Positions 56,687-64,000 of a DNA stretch of 64,000 nucleotides are shown here, piece by piece. The translations under genes were made by a program, and so were the position numbers. The notes beneath the pieces are model-generated. The model was given only the letters and a program-made list of their open reading frames with translations. It searched no databases and was not told where the DNA came from. Origin of the DNA: an uncultured Pelagibacteraceae bacterium (lineage in GTDB: Bacteria; Pseudomonadota; Alphaproteobacteria; Pelagibacterales; Pelagibacteraceae); contig CACKMS010000003.1 of the NCBI GenBank assembly GCA_902601315.1, positions 78,464-142,463 of the forward strand, given 5' to 3'. The number at the start of each line of letters is the position of its first letter. Position 1 is the first letter of the stretch.

Positions 56687-57739
56687 ATGAATAAAAATAA
56701 TTTAATTTTATATATTGGAATATTAATTTTTGGTTTATCCGCTCCATTCATATTTCCCGCTTTTAAAGTTCAGTTATCAATCCTGTGCATATTGATTGTT
56801 CTTGCTACTACTTGGAATATCCAAGGTGGTGAAATGGGTTATAATTCATTTGGAAATATTCTCTTTTATGGTCTTGGCATGTATTTATGTGCTTCTGTGC
56901 AAGTTGGAATGTTTTTTCCATTAGCTGAGTGGACAGAAAGTGGTGGTGAGAAAACATTTGTGCATACGCCATCTCAATTTTTTCAAGGAATGGCGGTTGG
57001 ATTAGCTGTTGCAGCAATAATTCCAACAATAGTTGCAGGACTGATTGGATATGCAATTTTAGGATTAAGAGGACACTACTTTGCAATTTGTACATTAGGA
57101 TTAGGAGTTGCAGCAGGTGAAATTTCTGGAGGAATTGAAATCATTGGAGCTGGACAAGGTTTCACTACTCCACCATTTCCTGACGTAGGTGGTTTAGAAG
57201 CAAGAGGAGAATTCTTTTACTTACTAAGTTTTGGAACTCTTGTATTAACATTCATCGCTGTAAGGGCAATTTACTTTACTAGATTTAAATTAATCTTAAA
57301 TGCAATCAGAGACAATGAAGACAAAGCAGAGGCGATGGGAATCCAAACCATGAAATATAAAATTATTGGTTGGATGATTTCAGCTTTTTTCTGTGGTTTG
57401 GCAGGAGGTATAATGGGAGGATTAGTTGGGTATATAGATTCCACAGATGTTGCATTTGATGGAAGAGAAATGGGAGTCTTTATGGTCTTGATGGCTATCT
57501 TAGGCGGCAAAGGTACTTTATGGGGACCAGTTATTGGAGCAACAGTATTTCATATTTTCAAAGAGGGTTTCTGGACTTTTTTCTTAGGATGGCAGTATGT
57601 TGCACTTGGTTTTCTTATAGTTGTTATAGTAATTTATTTTCCAGAAGGAATAATGGGGTGGTTAAGAGAAAAATACCCTGAAAGATTTGGAGAGGTTGTG
57701 GATGAGGCTGATCGAAAAGCGCAGGTAGAGTTAAAATGA
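56687..57739 (+). CDS. livM: Liv-type ABC transporter permease (LivM-like)
   Basis: 350 residues, about nine or ten membrane helices. The central IGYAILGLRGHYFAICTLGLG, the loop FKLILNAIRDNEDKAEAMGI (coupling helix) near residue 205, and GGKGTLWGPVIGATVFHIF near 270 match LivM. A segment after helix 3 (ASVQVGMFFPLAEWTESGGE) is a periplasmic insertion larger than in typical LivM. It overlaps the ATPase gene by 4 bases (ATGA). Confidence 0.9.
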   Translation: MNKNNLILYIGILIFGLSAPFIFPAFKVQLSILCILIVLATTWNIQGGEMGYNSFGNILFYGLGMYLCASVQVGMFFPLAEWTESGGEKTFVHTPSQFFQGMAVGLAVAAIIPTIVAGLIGYAILGLRGHYFAICTLGLGVAAGEISGGIEIIGAGQGFTTPPFPDVGGLEARGEFFYLLSFGTLVLTFIAVRAIYFTRFKLILNAIRDNEDKAEAMGIQTMKYKIIGWMISAFFCGLAGGIMGGLVGYIDSTDVAFDGREMGVFMVLMAILGGKGTLWGPVIGATVFHIFKEGFWTFFLGWQYVALGFLIVVIVIYFPEGIMGWLREKYPERFGEVVDEADRKAQVELK

Positions 57740-58476
57740 GTATTTTGGAAGTTAACAATGTAAGTAAATCATTTGGAGGTGTCAAAGCTAACGTTGATAT
57801 TTCAATGAATGTTGAAAAAGGCAAAATTGTTGGCTTAATTGGACCGAATGGTTCTGGTAAAACAACTTTATTTAATTCCATTGTAGGAACATACCCAATA
57901 GATAATGGATCTATAAAATTCAACAATAAAGAGGTTTCAGAATTACCAGTTCCAGTTATAGCAAAACTTGGTTTATTGAGAACTTTTCAACAAACTAGAA
58001 TATATGGAAAATTAAATTGTGTAGAAAACATGCTTATAAGTCACAAAGGTAGTGATGCAGGTATTTTTACAATATTTTCTAAAATACCAAAAGATCTCAC
58101 AGAAAAAGCTGAAAACTTGTTAAATTTTGTTGGTTTATATCAAAAAAGAAAATTACGAGCAGGAGATTTATCTTTTGGTCAACAAAAATTATTAGAACTC
58201 GCCATGGCATTAATGAATGAACCTGAAATGCTATTATTAGATGAGCCAACTGCAGGTATTAATCCAACTTTAATCAATGGAATTATCGACAGATTGATTA
58301 AAGTTAACCAAGACTTTGGTATCACACTTTTAGTTATTGAGCATAATATGAAAGTAATAATGCAATTAGCAGAGGACATTTTTTGTTTAGCTCATGGGAA
58401 AATGCTTGCTAAAGGAACACCAGATGAAATCAAAAATGATAAGCGTGTGATAGATGCTTATTTAGGAGCTCAATAA
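57736..58476 (+). CDS. livG: Liv-type ABC transporter ATPase (LivG-like)
   Basis: 246 residues. Walker A GPNGSGKTTLFNSI near residue 36, Q-loop RTFQQTRIYGKL, signature DLSFGQQKLLELAMAL near 140, Walker B MLLLDEPTAGINP, and H-loop LVIEHNM. The signature is LSFGQ rather than LSGGQ. Hydrolyses ATP to drive the LivHM-like channel. Its stop overlaps the next start by one base. Confidence 0.92.
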   Translation: MSILEVNNVSKSFGGVKANVDISMNVEKGKIVGLIGPNGSGKTTLFNSIVGTYPIDNGSIKFNNKEVSELPVPVIAKLGLLRTFQQTRIYGKLNCVENMLISHKGSDAGIFTIFSKIPKDLTEKAENLLNFVGLYQKRKLRAGDLSFGQQKLLELAMALMNEPEMLLLDEPTAGINPTLINGIIDRLIKVNQDFGITLLVIEHNMKVIMQLAEDIFCLAHGKMLAKGTPDEIKNDKRVIDAYLGAQ

Positions 58477-59261
58477 TGTCTAACCAATATGAAGTCCTAG
58501 GTAAAGCACCAGGAGCAGAGGATTTAAAAAATTTATCCTCCAAAGATGTTCATCTAACAATTAAAAATTTAAATGCAGGTTATGGAAAAATGGAGATTTT
58601 ACACAATTTTGATTTATATGTTAGTAAAGCACAGTCTTTATGTTTAATTGGACCAAACGGTGCAGGTAAATCAACCATTCTTCACTCAATATATGGTTTT
58701 ACAAATATTTTTTCTGGACAAATTGAAATTGACGGTAAAGAGATAACTAATTTAACCCCAGCTGAAAAGCTAAAGTCGGTTGGTATTGCATACATATTGC
58801 AAGATAATTCAGTATTTCCAGATATGACAGTAGAGGAAAACTTACTTATGGGGGGCTTTATTAAAGATAAAACAGAGGAGTCATTCATTGAGGCGGAAAA
58901 AGTTTTACAAAAATATGAAAGATTAAGAAATAGAAGAAACCAACCTGCAAAAGTTTTATCAGGGGGAGAAAGAAGATTGTTAGAGATATCAAGAGCATTA
59001 GTGATGAAACCCTCAGTCCTTCTAGTAGATGAACCATCCATTGGCTTAGAGCCTAGATATATTGATATGGTTTTTGAGATACTTAGAGATCTTCAAGAAA
59101 ATGAAAAAAAAACAATAATACTTGTTGAACAAAACGCTAAAAAAGGTTTAGAATTTTCTGATATTGGATATGTGCTTGTATCCGGACAAACCGCAATCGC
59201 AGGAAAAGGAGATGAGCTTTTAGACAACCCCGACGTTGGCCGTTTATTTCTTGGTGGCTAA
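58476..59261 (+). CDS. livF: Liv-type ABC transporter ATPase (LivF-like)
   Basis: 261 residues. It has about 25 extra N-terminal residues (YEVLGKAPGAEDLKNLSSKD) before the ABC domain. Walker A GPNGAGKSTILHSI near residue 60, signature VLSGGERRLLEISRAL near 158, Walker B VLLVDEPSIGLEP, and H-loop position ILVEQNA (Gln replaces His, common in LivF). The second, asymmetric ATPase of the heterodimer. The stop overlaps the azlC-like start by one base, so the AzlCD pair is coupled to the importer. Confidence 0.92.
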   Translation: MSNQYEVLGKAPGAEDLKNLSSKDVHLTIKNLNAGYGKMEILHNFDLYVSKAQSLCLIGPNGAGKSTILHSIYGFTNIFSGQIEIDGKEITNLTPAEKLKSVGIAYILQDNSVFPDMTVEENLLMGGFIKDKTEESFIEAEKVLQKYERLRNRRNQPAKVLSGGERRLLEISRALVMKPSVLLVDEPSIGLEPRYIDMVFEILRDLQENEKKTIILVEQNAKKGLEFSDIGYVLVSGQTAIAGKGDELLDNPDVGRLFLGG

Positions 59262-59965
59262 TGATAAACCTAAAATTTTTTTTTAAAGGGTTTTTGTGTA
59301 TTAAAAGGTTTGATAGTCCTGCAATAGCTCTCTCAGCTAGCTTCATTGCCATTGGAGCGCTATTGAAAAATTTGGGTTTTACACTTCAAGAAAGTATTTT
59401 TTCTACATTATTAACTTATGCTCAACCTGGATCCTTAGTTATGGCAGAGTCTATGTTTGTAGGAGCTTCTCTAATTAACATATTTTTAGCAGTATGGTTA
59501 GTGAATGCTCGACTATATCCTATGACAGTATCTTTGATGCCTTTAATTAAAGATAAAAGTCAGCCCAGATGGAAGTACTATTTGTCTTGTCACTTCGTTG
59601 CTGTATCCTCATGGTTAATTGTAAAAAATAATTATCACAAAATTAATAGAAAAAATCGTATTGATTTTTGGATTGGAATAGGAACCTCCACTTGGCTAGT
59701 TGCAATTATTTCAACACTGATAGGTTTTGTGTCTGCAGATTACTTAAATAAAAATATGATGATAGGCTTAGCAGTTATAAATCCTATTTACTTCATGTGC
59801 GCAATGATTAGTGCAATGAATAACAAAACTGTAACTTCAGCCATAATACTTGGAGCTGCATTAGGTCCAGCCTTACATTTAATATCATCTCAATGGAGTA
59901 TTTTACTAGGGGGTATTTTAGCTGGGACTATTGCATTTTTTATTGGAGAAACAAATGACAACTAA
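59261..59965 (+). CDS. azlC: AzlC-family permease (branched-chain amino acid exporter large subunit)
   Basis: 234 residues with about six membrane helices. AzlC landmarks are FTLQESIFSTLLTYAQPGSL (family: GLSxxExxxMSxxVFAGxAQ), FVGASLINIFLAVWLVNARL (the conserved NARH/NARL segment) and YPMTVSLMPLI. With AzlD it forms an amino acid exporter in characterised systems. It is directly coupled to the Liv-type importer, suggesting that import and overflow of the same class of amino acid are balanced. Confidence 0.82.
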   Translation: MINLKFFFKGFLCIKRFDSPAIALSASFIAIGALLKNLGFTLQESIFSTLLTYAQPGSLVMAESMFVGASLINIFLAVWLVNARLYPMTVSLMPLIKDKSQPRWKYYLSCHFVAVSSWLIVKNNYHKINRKNRIDFWIGIGTSTWLVAIISTLIGFVSADYLNKNMMIGLAVINPIYFMCAMISAMNNKTVTSAIILGAALGPALHLISSQWSILLGGILAGTIAFFIGETNDN

Positions 59966-60272
59966 AATTATTTTGGTAATATTAATAACATCACTAGCAA
60001 CATATATATCAAGATTCTTTGGGGTTTTTACATCAGAGAAAATTAATGAAAAATCAAAGATATATAGATGGTTTAATTGTTTAGCATACTCAACTTTAGC
60101 AGCATTGATATCAAGGATGCTATTATTTCCCTCAGGAGATCTGAGTGAAACAACCTTATTATTGAGAGTAATTATAATCCTCATATCTATATCAATTTTT
60201 TATTTAACAAAAAGAAATTTAGTTTATCCAACGATTTTTTCTGCTATCATTATGGCTGTATTAAGTAACTAG
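59955..60272 (+). CDS. azlD: AzlD-family small exporter subunit
   Basis: 105 residues from ATG 59955 (MTTKIILVILITSLATYISR), which has GGAGAA upstream and overlaps the azlC stop by 11 bases; an upstream alternative start would lie deeper inside azlC. Three or four membrane helices. TYISRFFGVF, then NCLAYSTLAALISRML, and the final helix match the AzlD pattern (TxxxRxxP...LxYxPxAxLaA). It follows azlC as expected. Confidence 0.82.
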   Translation: MTTKIILVILITSLATYISRFFGVFTSEKINEKSKIYRWFNCLAYSTLAALISRMLLFPSGDLSETTLLLRVIIILISISIFYLTKRNLVYPTIFSAIIMAVLSN

Positions 60273-60277
60273 TTTGT

Positions 60278-60784
60278 ATGAAAAAGTTTTTTTTTCTAAT
60301 ATTAATTTGTCTATTTTCATCATATGCAAATGCTGGATGTGATGATCCATTAACAGATAGCGTTGATTATACGAATTGTAGGTTTTCTGATGGGCAAGAT
60401 TTACAAGGTAGTTACCTTCCAAATTCAAAATTGTCGTTTGCAAGTTTTATTCAGGTAATTTTCGACAAAAGTATTATGATGAATTCAAATTTGTCTTTTG
60501 GCACTTTTCCAGAGTCAAGTTTTGTGAGAGCTAATTTATATGAGTCAATTTTAGTTGGTGCTAACTTTGAAAAGGCTAACTTTACAGGTGCTAATTTAAC
60601 AAGAGCTGATTTTATGGGCTCAACACTTATAGAGGCAAATTTTCAAAACTCAAATTTAATGGAAGCTAATTTAACATCGTCAAATATTAAAAATGCAAAT
60701 TTTGATGGAGCAAATCTAATTGGCGCTACATGGACCAACGGTGAAACTTGCGGACCAAATTCCATAGGCGTTTGTAATAAATAA
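60278..60784 (+). CDS. Secreted pentapeptide-repeat protein
   Basis: 168 residues with a signal peptide (FFFLILICLFSSYANA). A run of pentapeptide repeats, A(N/D)(F/L)xx, covers about residues 35-150: FVRANLYESILVGANFEKA, NFTGANLTRADFMGSTLIEA, NLMEANLTSSNIKNANFDGA. It should fold as a right-handed quadrilateral beta-helix. Cys residues at both ends (AGCDDP; TNCRF; ETCGPN; GVCNK) may form capping disulfides. Periplasmic function unknown. It starts 5 bp after azlD. Confidence 0.85.
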   Translation: MKKFFFLILICLFSSYANAGCDDPLTDSVDYTNCRFSDGQDLQGSYLPNSKLSFASFIQVIFDKSIMMNSNLSFGTFPESSFVRANLYESILVGANFEKANFTGANLTRADFMGSTLIEANFQNSNLMEANLTSSNIKNANFDGANLIGATWTNGETCGPNSIGVCNK

Positions 60785-60825
60785 TTTTAAAATATTTAAA
60801 ATCTTTATATAATACATTTGATTTA

Positions 60826-61749
60826 ATGATTAAAAATTTTGAACATTTTGATGGTTTTGAAATAAACTTTCATGAAAAATCCGAAAGAATAATAAATATC
60901 CAGATTTTAGACGAAATTATTGATCGTTTAATATTTCCATTTAAAAAATTTGATATCACAACACTTGAGTATAAACCATTTACAAGATTTACAATAGCTC
61001 AAAGCTTAGATGATACTACATCAGGGAAATTAAGTAGTTTTCTAAATTTAATTTTGAGGGATAGGGACACTGGTTGTTTTATAATTGGTCCAAAAAATTA
61101 CTCATCTAAAACTGATAACAATTTTTTAATTAAGTTAGCAACTGCAGTGACACACTTAATTGGCAATCCAAATCATGATGCAATGGCCGGAAAATATTAT
61201 GCAAGATTTCATGTAAAACACGAAGATAATAGTGACTCTTATTTAAGGAAAGCCTACGTAAATATGGATCTTCACACTGATGGTACATATGTAAGAGAAA
61301 AAACTGATTGGTTGCTTATGCAAAAAATGGAGGAAAAAAATGTCGATGGAGGAGAAACAGCCTTGTTACATCTAGACGATTGGGAACATCTTGAGGAATT
61401 ATCTAACGATCCAGTTGGAAAAGAAAGTTTTATTTGGGGTTCTCCAAAAAGTAAAAATATTAACTACAAAGTTGAACATCCTGTATTCTCACAAGATAAA
61501 AACGGAAAACCTGAAATATCATATATTGACCAATTCCCAGAGCCAAAAAATATGAAACAAGGACTATTTTTGCAAAAATTATCAGATGCACTTGAGGGGA
61601 GTAAAAAAATAATAGTTACACCTTTACAAGTCGGTTGCTCAGTAGTAGCAAATAATTATTTTTGGCTTCATGGAAGAAAACCGTTTGTTGAAAACAAAAA
61701 TTTAAGTAGAGAATTACTTAGAATAAGAGGTTCTTTTTTTACTAATTAA
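60826..61749 (+). CDS. glaH: Glutarate 2-hydroxylase (CsiD/GlaH family)
   Basis: 307 residues. Fe(II)/2-oxoglutarate-dependent enzyme that converts glutarate to L-2-hydroxyglutarate in lysine catabolism. The match to CsiD is strong along the length: LEYKPFTRF, LATAVTHLIGNPNHDAMAGK, YYARFHVKHEDNSDSYLRKA, MDLHTDGTYV (iron-binding HxD), LLHLDDWEHLEEL, YIDQFPEPKN, and FWLHGRKPF (third ligand His) with RELLRIRGSFF (2-oxoglutarate Arg). No lysine-catabolism partner (glaO, gabT) is next to it here. The 41-bp upstream gap is AT-rich. Confidence 0.93.
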   Translation: MIKNFEHFDGFEINFHEKSERIINIQILDEIIDRLIFPFKKFDITTLEYKPFTRFTIAQSLDDTTSGKLSSFLNLILRDRDTGCFIIGPKNYSSKTDNNFLIKLATAVTHLIGNPNHDAMAGKYYARFHVKHEDNSDSYLRKAYVNMDLHTDGTYVREKTDWLLMQKMEEKNVDGGETALLHLDDWEHLEELSNDPVGKESFIWGSPKSKNINYKVEHPVFSQDKNGKPEISYIDQFPEPKNMKQGLFLQKLSDALEGSKKIIVTPLQVGCSVVANNYFWLHGRKPFVENKNLSRELLRIRGSFFTN

Positions 61750-61783
61750 TTTAAATTAGTGATAATAATTACCATAAATTGTC

Positions 61784-62551
61784 ATGCAAATTGGATTTAT
61801 TGGGACTGGTCATATTACAAAATCAGTAATTTTTGGTATTTTAGGTTCTAAACTTAAAGTTAATAAAATTATTATTTCAAAAAGAAATCATAAAATTTCC
61901 TCAACTTTAAAAAATAAAAGTAAAAAAATTACAGTTTTGAATGATAATCAAAAAATTATCGATCAAAGTGATTGGGTTTTTCTATCAGTAACACCTGAAG
62001 TAGGCCGTAAAATTTTGCCTAATCTTAAATTCAAAAAAAATCAAACTATAATAAGCTTTATTTCTACAATTAAAATGAAAGAGCTAAAAAAATACACAAA
62101 ACTGAAATCCAAAATTGTTAGGGCTATCCCATTACCTCCAATTTCAATTAGAAAAGGACCTGTGCCTATATATCCACCTAATAAAAATGTGAAAAAATTT
62201 TTTGATCATTTAGGTACTACTGTTGAAATAAAAAATGAAAATTTATCCCTTAATTTTTGGTCCACTTCATCAATGATGGCGCCTTTTTACGAATTATTAC
62301 GAACATTGTCCTCATGGCTTAATCAAAAAGGAATAAATAAACTAGATGCTCAAAAATATATTATATCTTTATTTATAGCGCTTTCAGAAGATGCAAAAAT
62401 TAATTCAAAAAATGATTTAAAATTATTAGTCAAAAATTCCCAAACCTCAAAAGGCTTAAATGAGCAAGCAGTAAATGAATTGATAAAATCTGGTTTCTAT
62501 AAATCTTTAAATAAAACTGCAAATAGTATTCTCAAACGACTTAAGAAATAA
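61784..62551 (+). CDS. Pyrroline-5-carboxylate reductase-like protein
   Basis: 255 residues. NADP-binding N-terminus MQIGFIGTGHITKSVIFGIL with VFLSVTPEVGRKIL and IVRAIPLPPISIRKGPVPIY, as in ProC (which has RxMPNxP). The C-terminal dimerisation region is recognisable but the usual TSPGGTT loop reads NSQTSKGLNEQAV, so the substrate site has diverged. It may be a related imine or pyrroline reductase rather than the biosynthetic ProC. It lies between glaH and a Liv-type ATPase. Confidence 0.75.
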   Translation: MQIGFIGTGHITKSVIFGILGSKLKVNKIIISKRNHKISSTLKNKSKKITVLNDNQKIIDQSDWVFLSVTPEVGRKILPNLKFKKNQTIISFISTIKMKELKKYTKLKSKIVRAIPLPPISIRKGPVPIYPPNKNVKKFFDHLGTTVEIKNENLSLNFWSTSSMMAPFYELLRTLSSWLNQKGINKLDAQKYIISLFIALSEDAKINSKNDLKLLVKNSQTSKGLNEQAVNELIKSGFYKSLNKTANSILKRLKK

Positions 62552-62556
62552 ATTTA

Positions 62557-63342
62557 ATGTCTGAAAGTATTTTACAGGTAGAAAATCTATCAAAATATTT
62601 TGGTGGATTAGCAGCTGTATCTAATTGTTCTCTTAAAATTAAAAAAGGTTCTATAACTGGAATCATTGGTCCCAATGGCTCTGGAAAAACTACTCTTTTC
62701 AATTTAATTGCTGGAAATTTAAAATCTTCCAAGGGTAGTGTGATATTTGATGATGAAAATATAACCAATATTGCATCACATGAGTTATTTTCTAAAGGAC
62801 TTTTAAGAACTTTTCAAATAGCCCATGAATTTTCAAATCTTAGTGTTCTAGAAAATTTAATGATGGTTCCACCCAACCAGTCTGGAGAAAATCTTTTAAA
62901 TGCTCTTTTAAAACCTCGTCGCGTTAAAGAAGAGGAGGAAATTAATAGATCAAAAGCATATGAAGTTATTGAATTTTTAAATTTAAATCACTTAGCAAAC
63001 GAGAGAGCAGGAAATCTATCTGGAGGTCAAAAAAAACTCCTCGAATTAGGTAGAACAATGATGGTAGACGCTAAGTTAGTTTTATTAGACGAAGTTGGAG
63101 CAGGGGTTAATAGATCATTACTTAAAGATTTAGGCACCGCAATTTTAAAACTGAATAAAGAAAAAAATTATACTTTTTGTATGATTGAACATGATATGGA
63201 TTTTATAAGCAGAATGTGCGATCCAGTTATCGTAATGGCCGAAGGTTCAGTGCTATTTGAGGGTAAATCAGAAGAAGTAAAAAAAAATGATAAGGTAATA
63301 GAGAGTTATCTTGGAAAATCTACAATATCAAAAGGAAAATAA
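62557..63342 (+). CDS. Second Liv-type ABC ATPase (LivG-like)
   Basis: 261 residues. Walker A GPNGSGKTTLFNLI near residue 38, Q-loop RTFQIAHEFSNL, an insertion (SGENLLNALLKPRRVKEEEE) typical of LivG, signature NLSGGQKKLLELGRTM near 150, Walker B LVLLDEVGAGVN (Val replaces the usual Pro after Glu), and H-loop MIEHDM. It is distinct from the livG at 57736 and starts another cassette, whose permeases are presumably outside the window. The stop overlaps the next start by one base. Confidence 0.9.
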   Translation: MSESILQVENLSKYFGGLAAVSNCSLKIKKGSITGIIGPNGSGKTTLFNLIAGNLKSSKGSVIFDDENITNIASHELFSKGLLRTFQIAHEFSNLSVLENLMMVPPNQSGENLLNALLKPRRVKEEEEINRSKAYEVIEFLNLNHLANERAGNLSGGQKKLLELGRTMMVDAKLVLLDEVGAGVNRSLLKDLGTAILKLNKEKNYTFCMIEHDMDFISRMCDPVIVMAEGSVLFEGKSEEVKKNDKVIESYLGKSTISKGK

Positions 63343-64000
63343 TGGCTTTTTTTGAGGGAGTAAAAATGACAGCTGGTTATGGAGATGGACCCGATATTAT
63401 TAGCTCATGCAATATAAATGCTAATAGAGGAGAGATAGTAGCCATACTTGGTCCAAACGGAGCAGGAAAATCTACAGCAATGAAAGCTATGTTAGGTCTT
63501 CTTACTTTAAAATCAGGAAGTGTTTGTTTAGATGGTGAGGATATTTCCAAAATATCTCCTCAAGATAGAGTTAAGAAAGGAATTTCTTTTGTTCCTCAAA
63601 CAAGAAATGTTTTTGCAGAGCTAACAGTAAGAGAAAATTTAGAAATTGGAGGCTTTCTAAGAGAAGATGGGTTAGAAGAAATGATTAAAAATATCCATGA
63701 GCTATTTCCTGTATTAAAAGAAAAACAATCTCAAATTGTTGGTCAATTGTCCGGTGGTCAAAGACAACAGGTTGCACTTGGAAGAGCATTGATGAGCGAA
63801 CCATCTGTGTTGATGTTAGATGAACCAACAGCTGGAGTTTCGCCTATAGTAATGGATGAATTATTTGAGCATATTATAAAAGTAAAAAAAACTAATGTTG
63901 CCATAATTATGGTTGAACAGAACGCAAAACAAGCACTAAATATCTCTGACAGGGGATATGTACTCGTTACTGGAAAAAATAAATTTGAAGGTTCAGGTGA
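63342..64000 (+). CDS. Second Liv-type ABC ATPase (LivF-like), 3' end outside window
   Basis: The reading frame opens at ATG 63342 and runs to the window edge (219 complete codons). Visible: AFFEGVKMTAGYGDGPDI, Walker A GPNGAGKSTAMKAM near residue 44, VPQTRNVFAELTVRENLEIG, signature LSGGQRQQVALGRAL near 143, Walker B VLMLDEPTAGVSP, and H-loop position MVEQNA (Gln, as in LivF). Partner of the preceding LivG-like ATPase in a second branched-chain-type importer. Confidence 0.92.
   Translation, partial: MAFFEGVKMTAGYGDGPDIISSCNINANRGEIVAILGPNGAGKSTAMKAMLGLLTLKSGSVCLDGEDISKISPQDRVKKGISFVPQTRNVFAELTVRENLEIGGFLREDGLEEMIKNIHELFPVLKEKQSQIVGQLSGGQRQQVALGRALMSEPSVLMLDEPTAGVSPIVMDELFEHIIKVKKTNVAIIMVEQNAKQALNISDRGYVLVTGKNKFEGSG

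Overview
The window looks like a stretch of a SAR11-type (Pelagibacterales, Alphaproteobacteria) chromosome. It is very AT-rich, coding is extremely dense (many ATGA/TAATG overlaps, no gap over about 175 bp), and there are no insertion sequences, phage genes, CRISPR arrays or tRNAs. The ilvB-ilvN-ilvC-leuA, mreBCD-PBP2-rodA and two Liv-type ABC cassettes fit streamlined marine bacterioplankton. This assignment rests on protein character and composition, not on a database search.

Layout. (1) 1-4107: branched-chain amino acid synthesis (ilvB 3' end, ilvN, ilvC, leuA). (2) 4112-9594: the elongasome (mreB, mreC, mreD, mrdA, rodA). (3) 9634-12780: a BASS-family transporter, an unrecognised protein with two winged-helix units, and a convergent GAF-PP2C (RsbU-like) phosphatase. 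(4) 12954-18174: prepilin peptidase, then a MoxR / DUF58 / TgpA-like transglutaminase / AsmA-like operon. (5) 18171-36253: a nearly complete type IV pilus locus. Reading left are PilY1, a small secreted protein, PilX, PilW, PilV, FimT and PilT. Reading right are a PilM-PilN fusion, PilO, PilP, PilQ, PilB and PilC. Next comes a leftward kinase/STAS partner-switching pair, then two rightward pilins. (6) 36265-41271: a small membrane protein and two ammonium transporters, each fused to a C-terminal SpoIIE/PP2C phosphatase, with a periplasmic HMA-like protein between them. (7) 41380-48282: small envelope proteins, a DadA-like oxidoreductase and a second giant PilY1. (8) 48316-54365: a DMT transporter, 2-hydroxyacid dehydrogenase, HDAC-like deacetylase, MsrB, a passenger-less inverse-autotransporter barrel with a secreted partner, glutaredoxin, a DUF2805 protein, and a LysE exporter with a pseudoknot-like leader. 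(9) 54477-64000: a complete Liv-type ABC operon with azlCD, a pentapeptide-repeat protein, CsiD/GlaH, a P5CR-like protein, and the ATPases of a second Liv-type system (the last one runs off the end).

The most unusual content is the possible signalling circuit around the pilus genes. Three PP2C phosphatases (two fused to Amt channels, one to GAF) share the window with a single STAS antagonist and a single RsbW-like kinase, which sit inside the pilus cluster between pilC and the pilins. This suggests, as inference, that ammonium status feeds a partner switch controlling pili or surface attachment. A shared GGGTCAA element lies 50-75 bp upstream of the three leftward transcription units (PilY1, PilT/minor pilins, STAS/kinase), consistent with common control. 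No sigma factor is visible here, so the switch's output is unknown.
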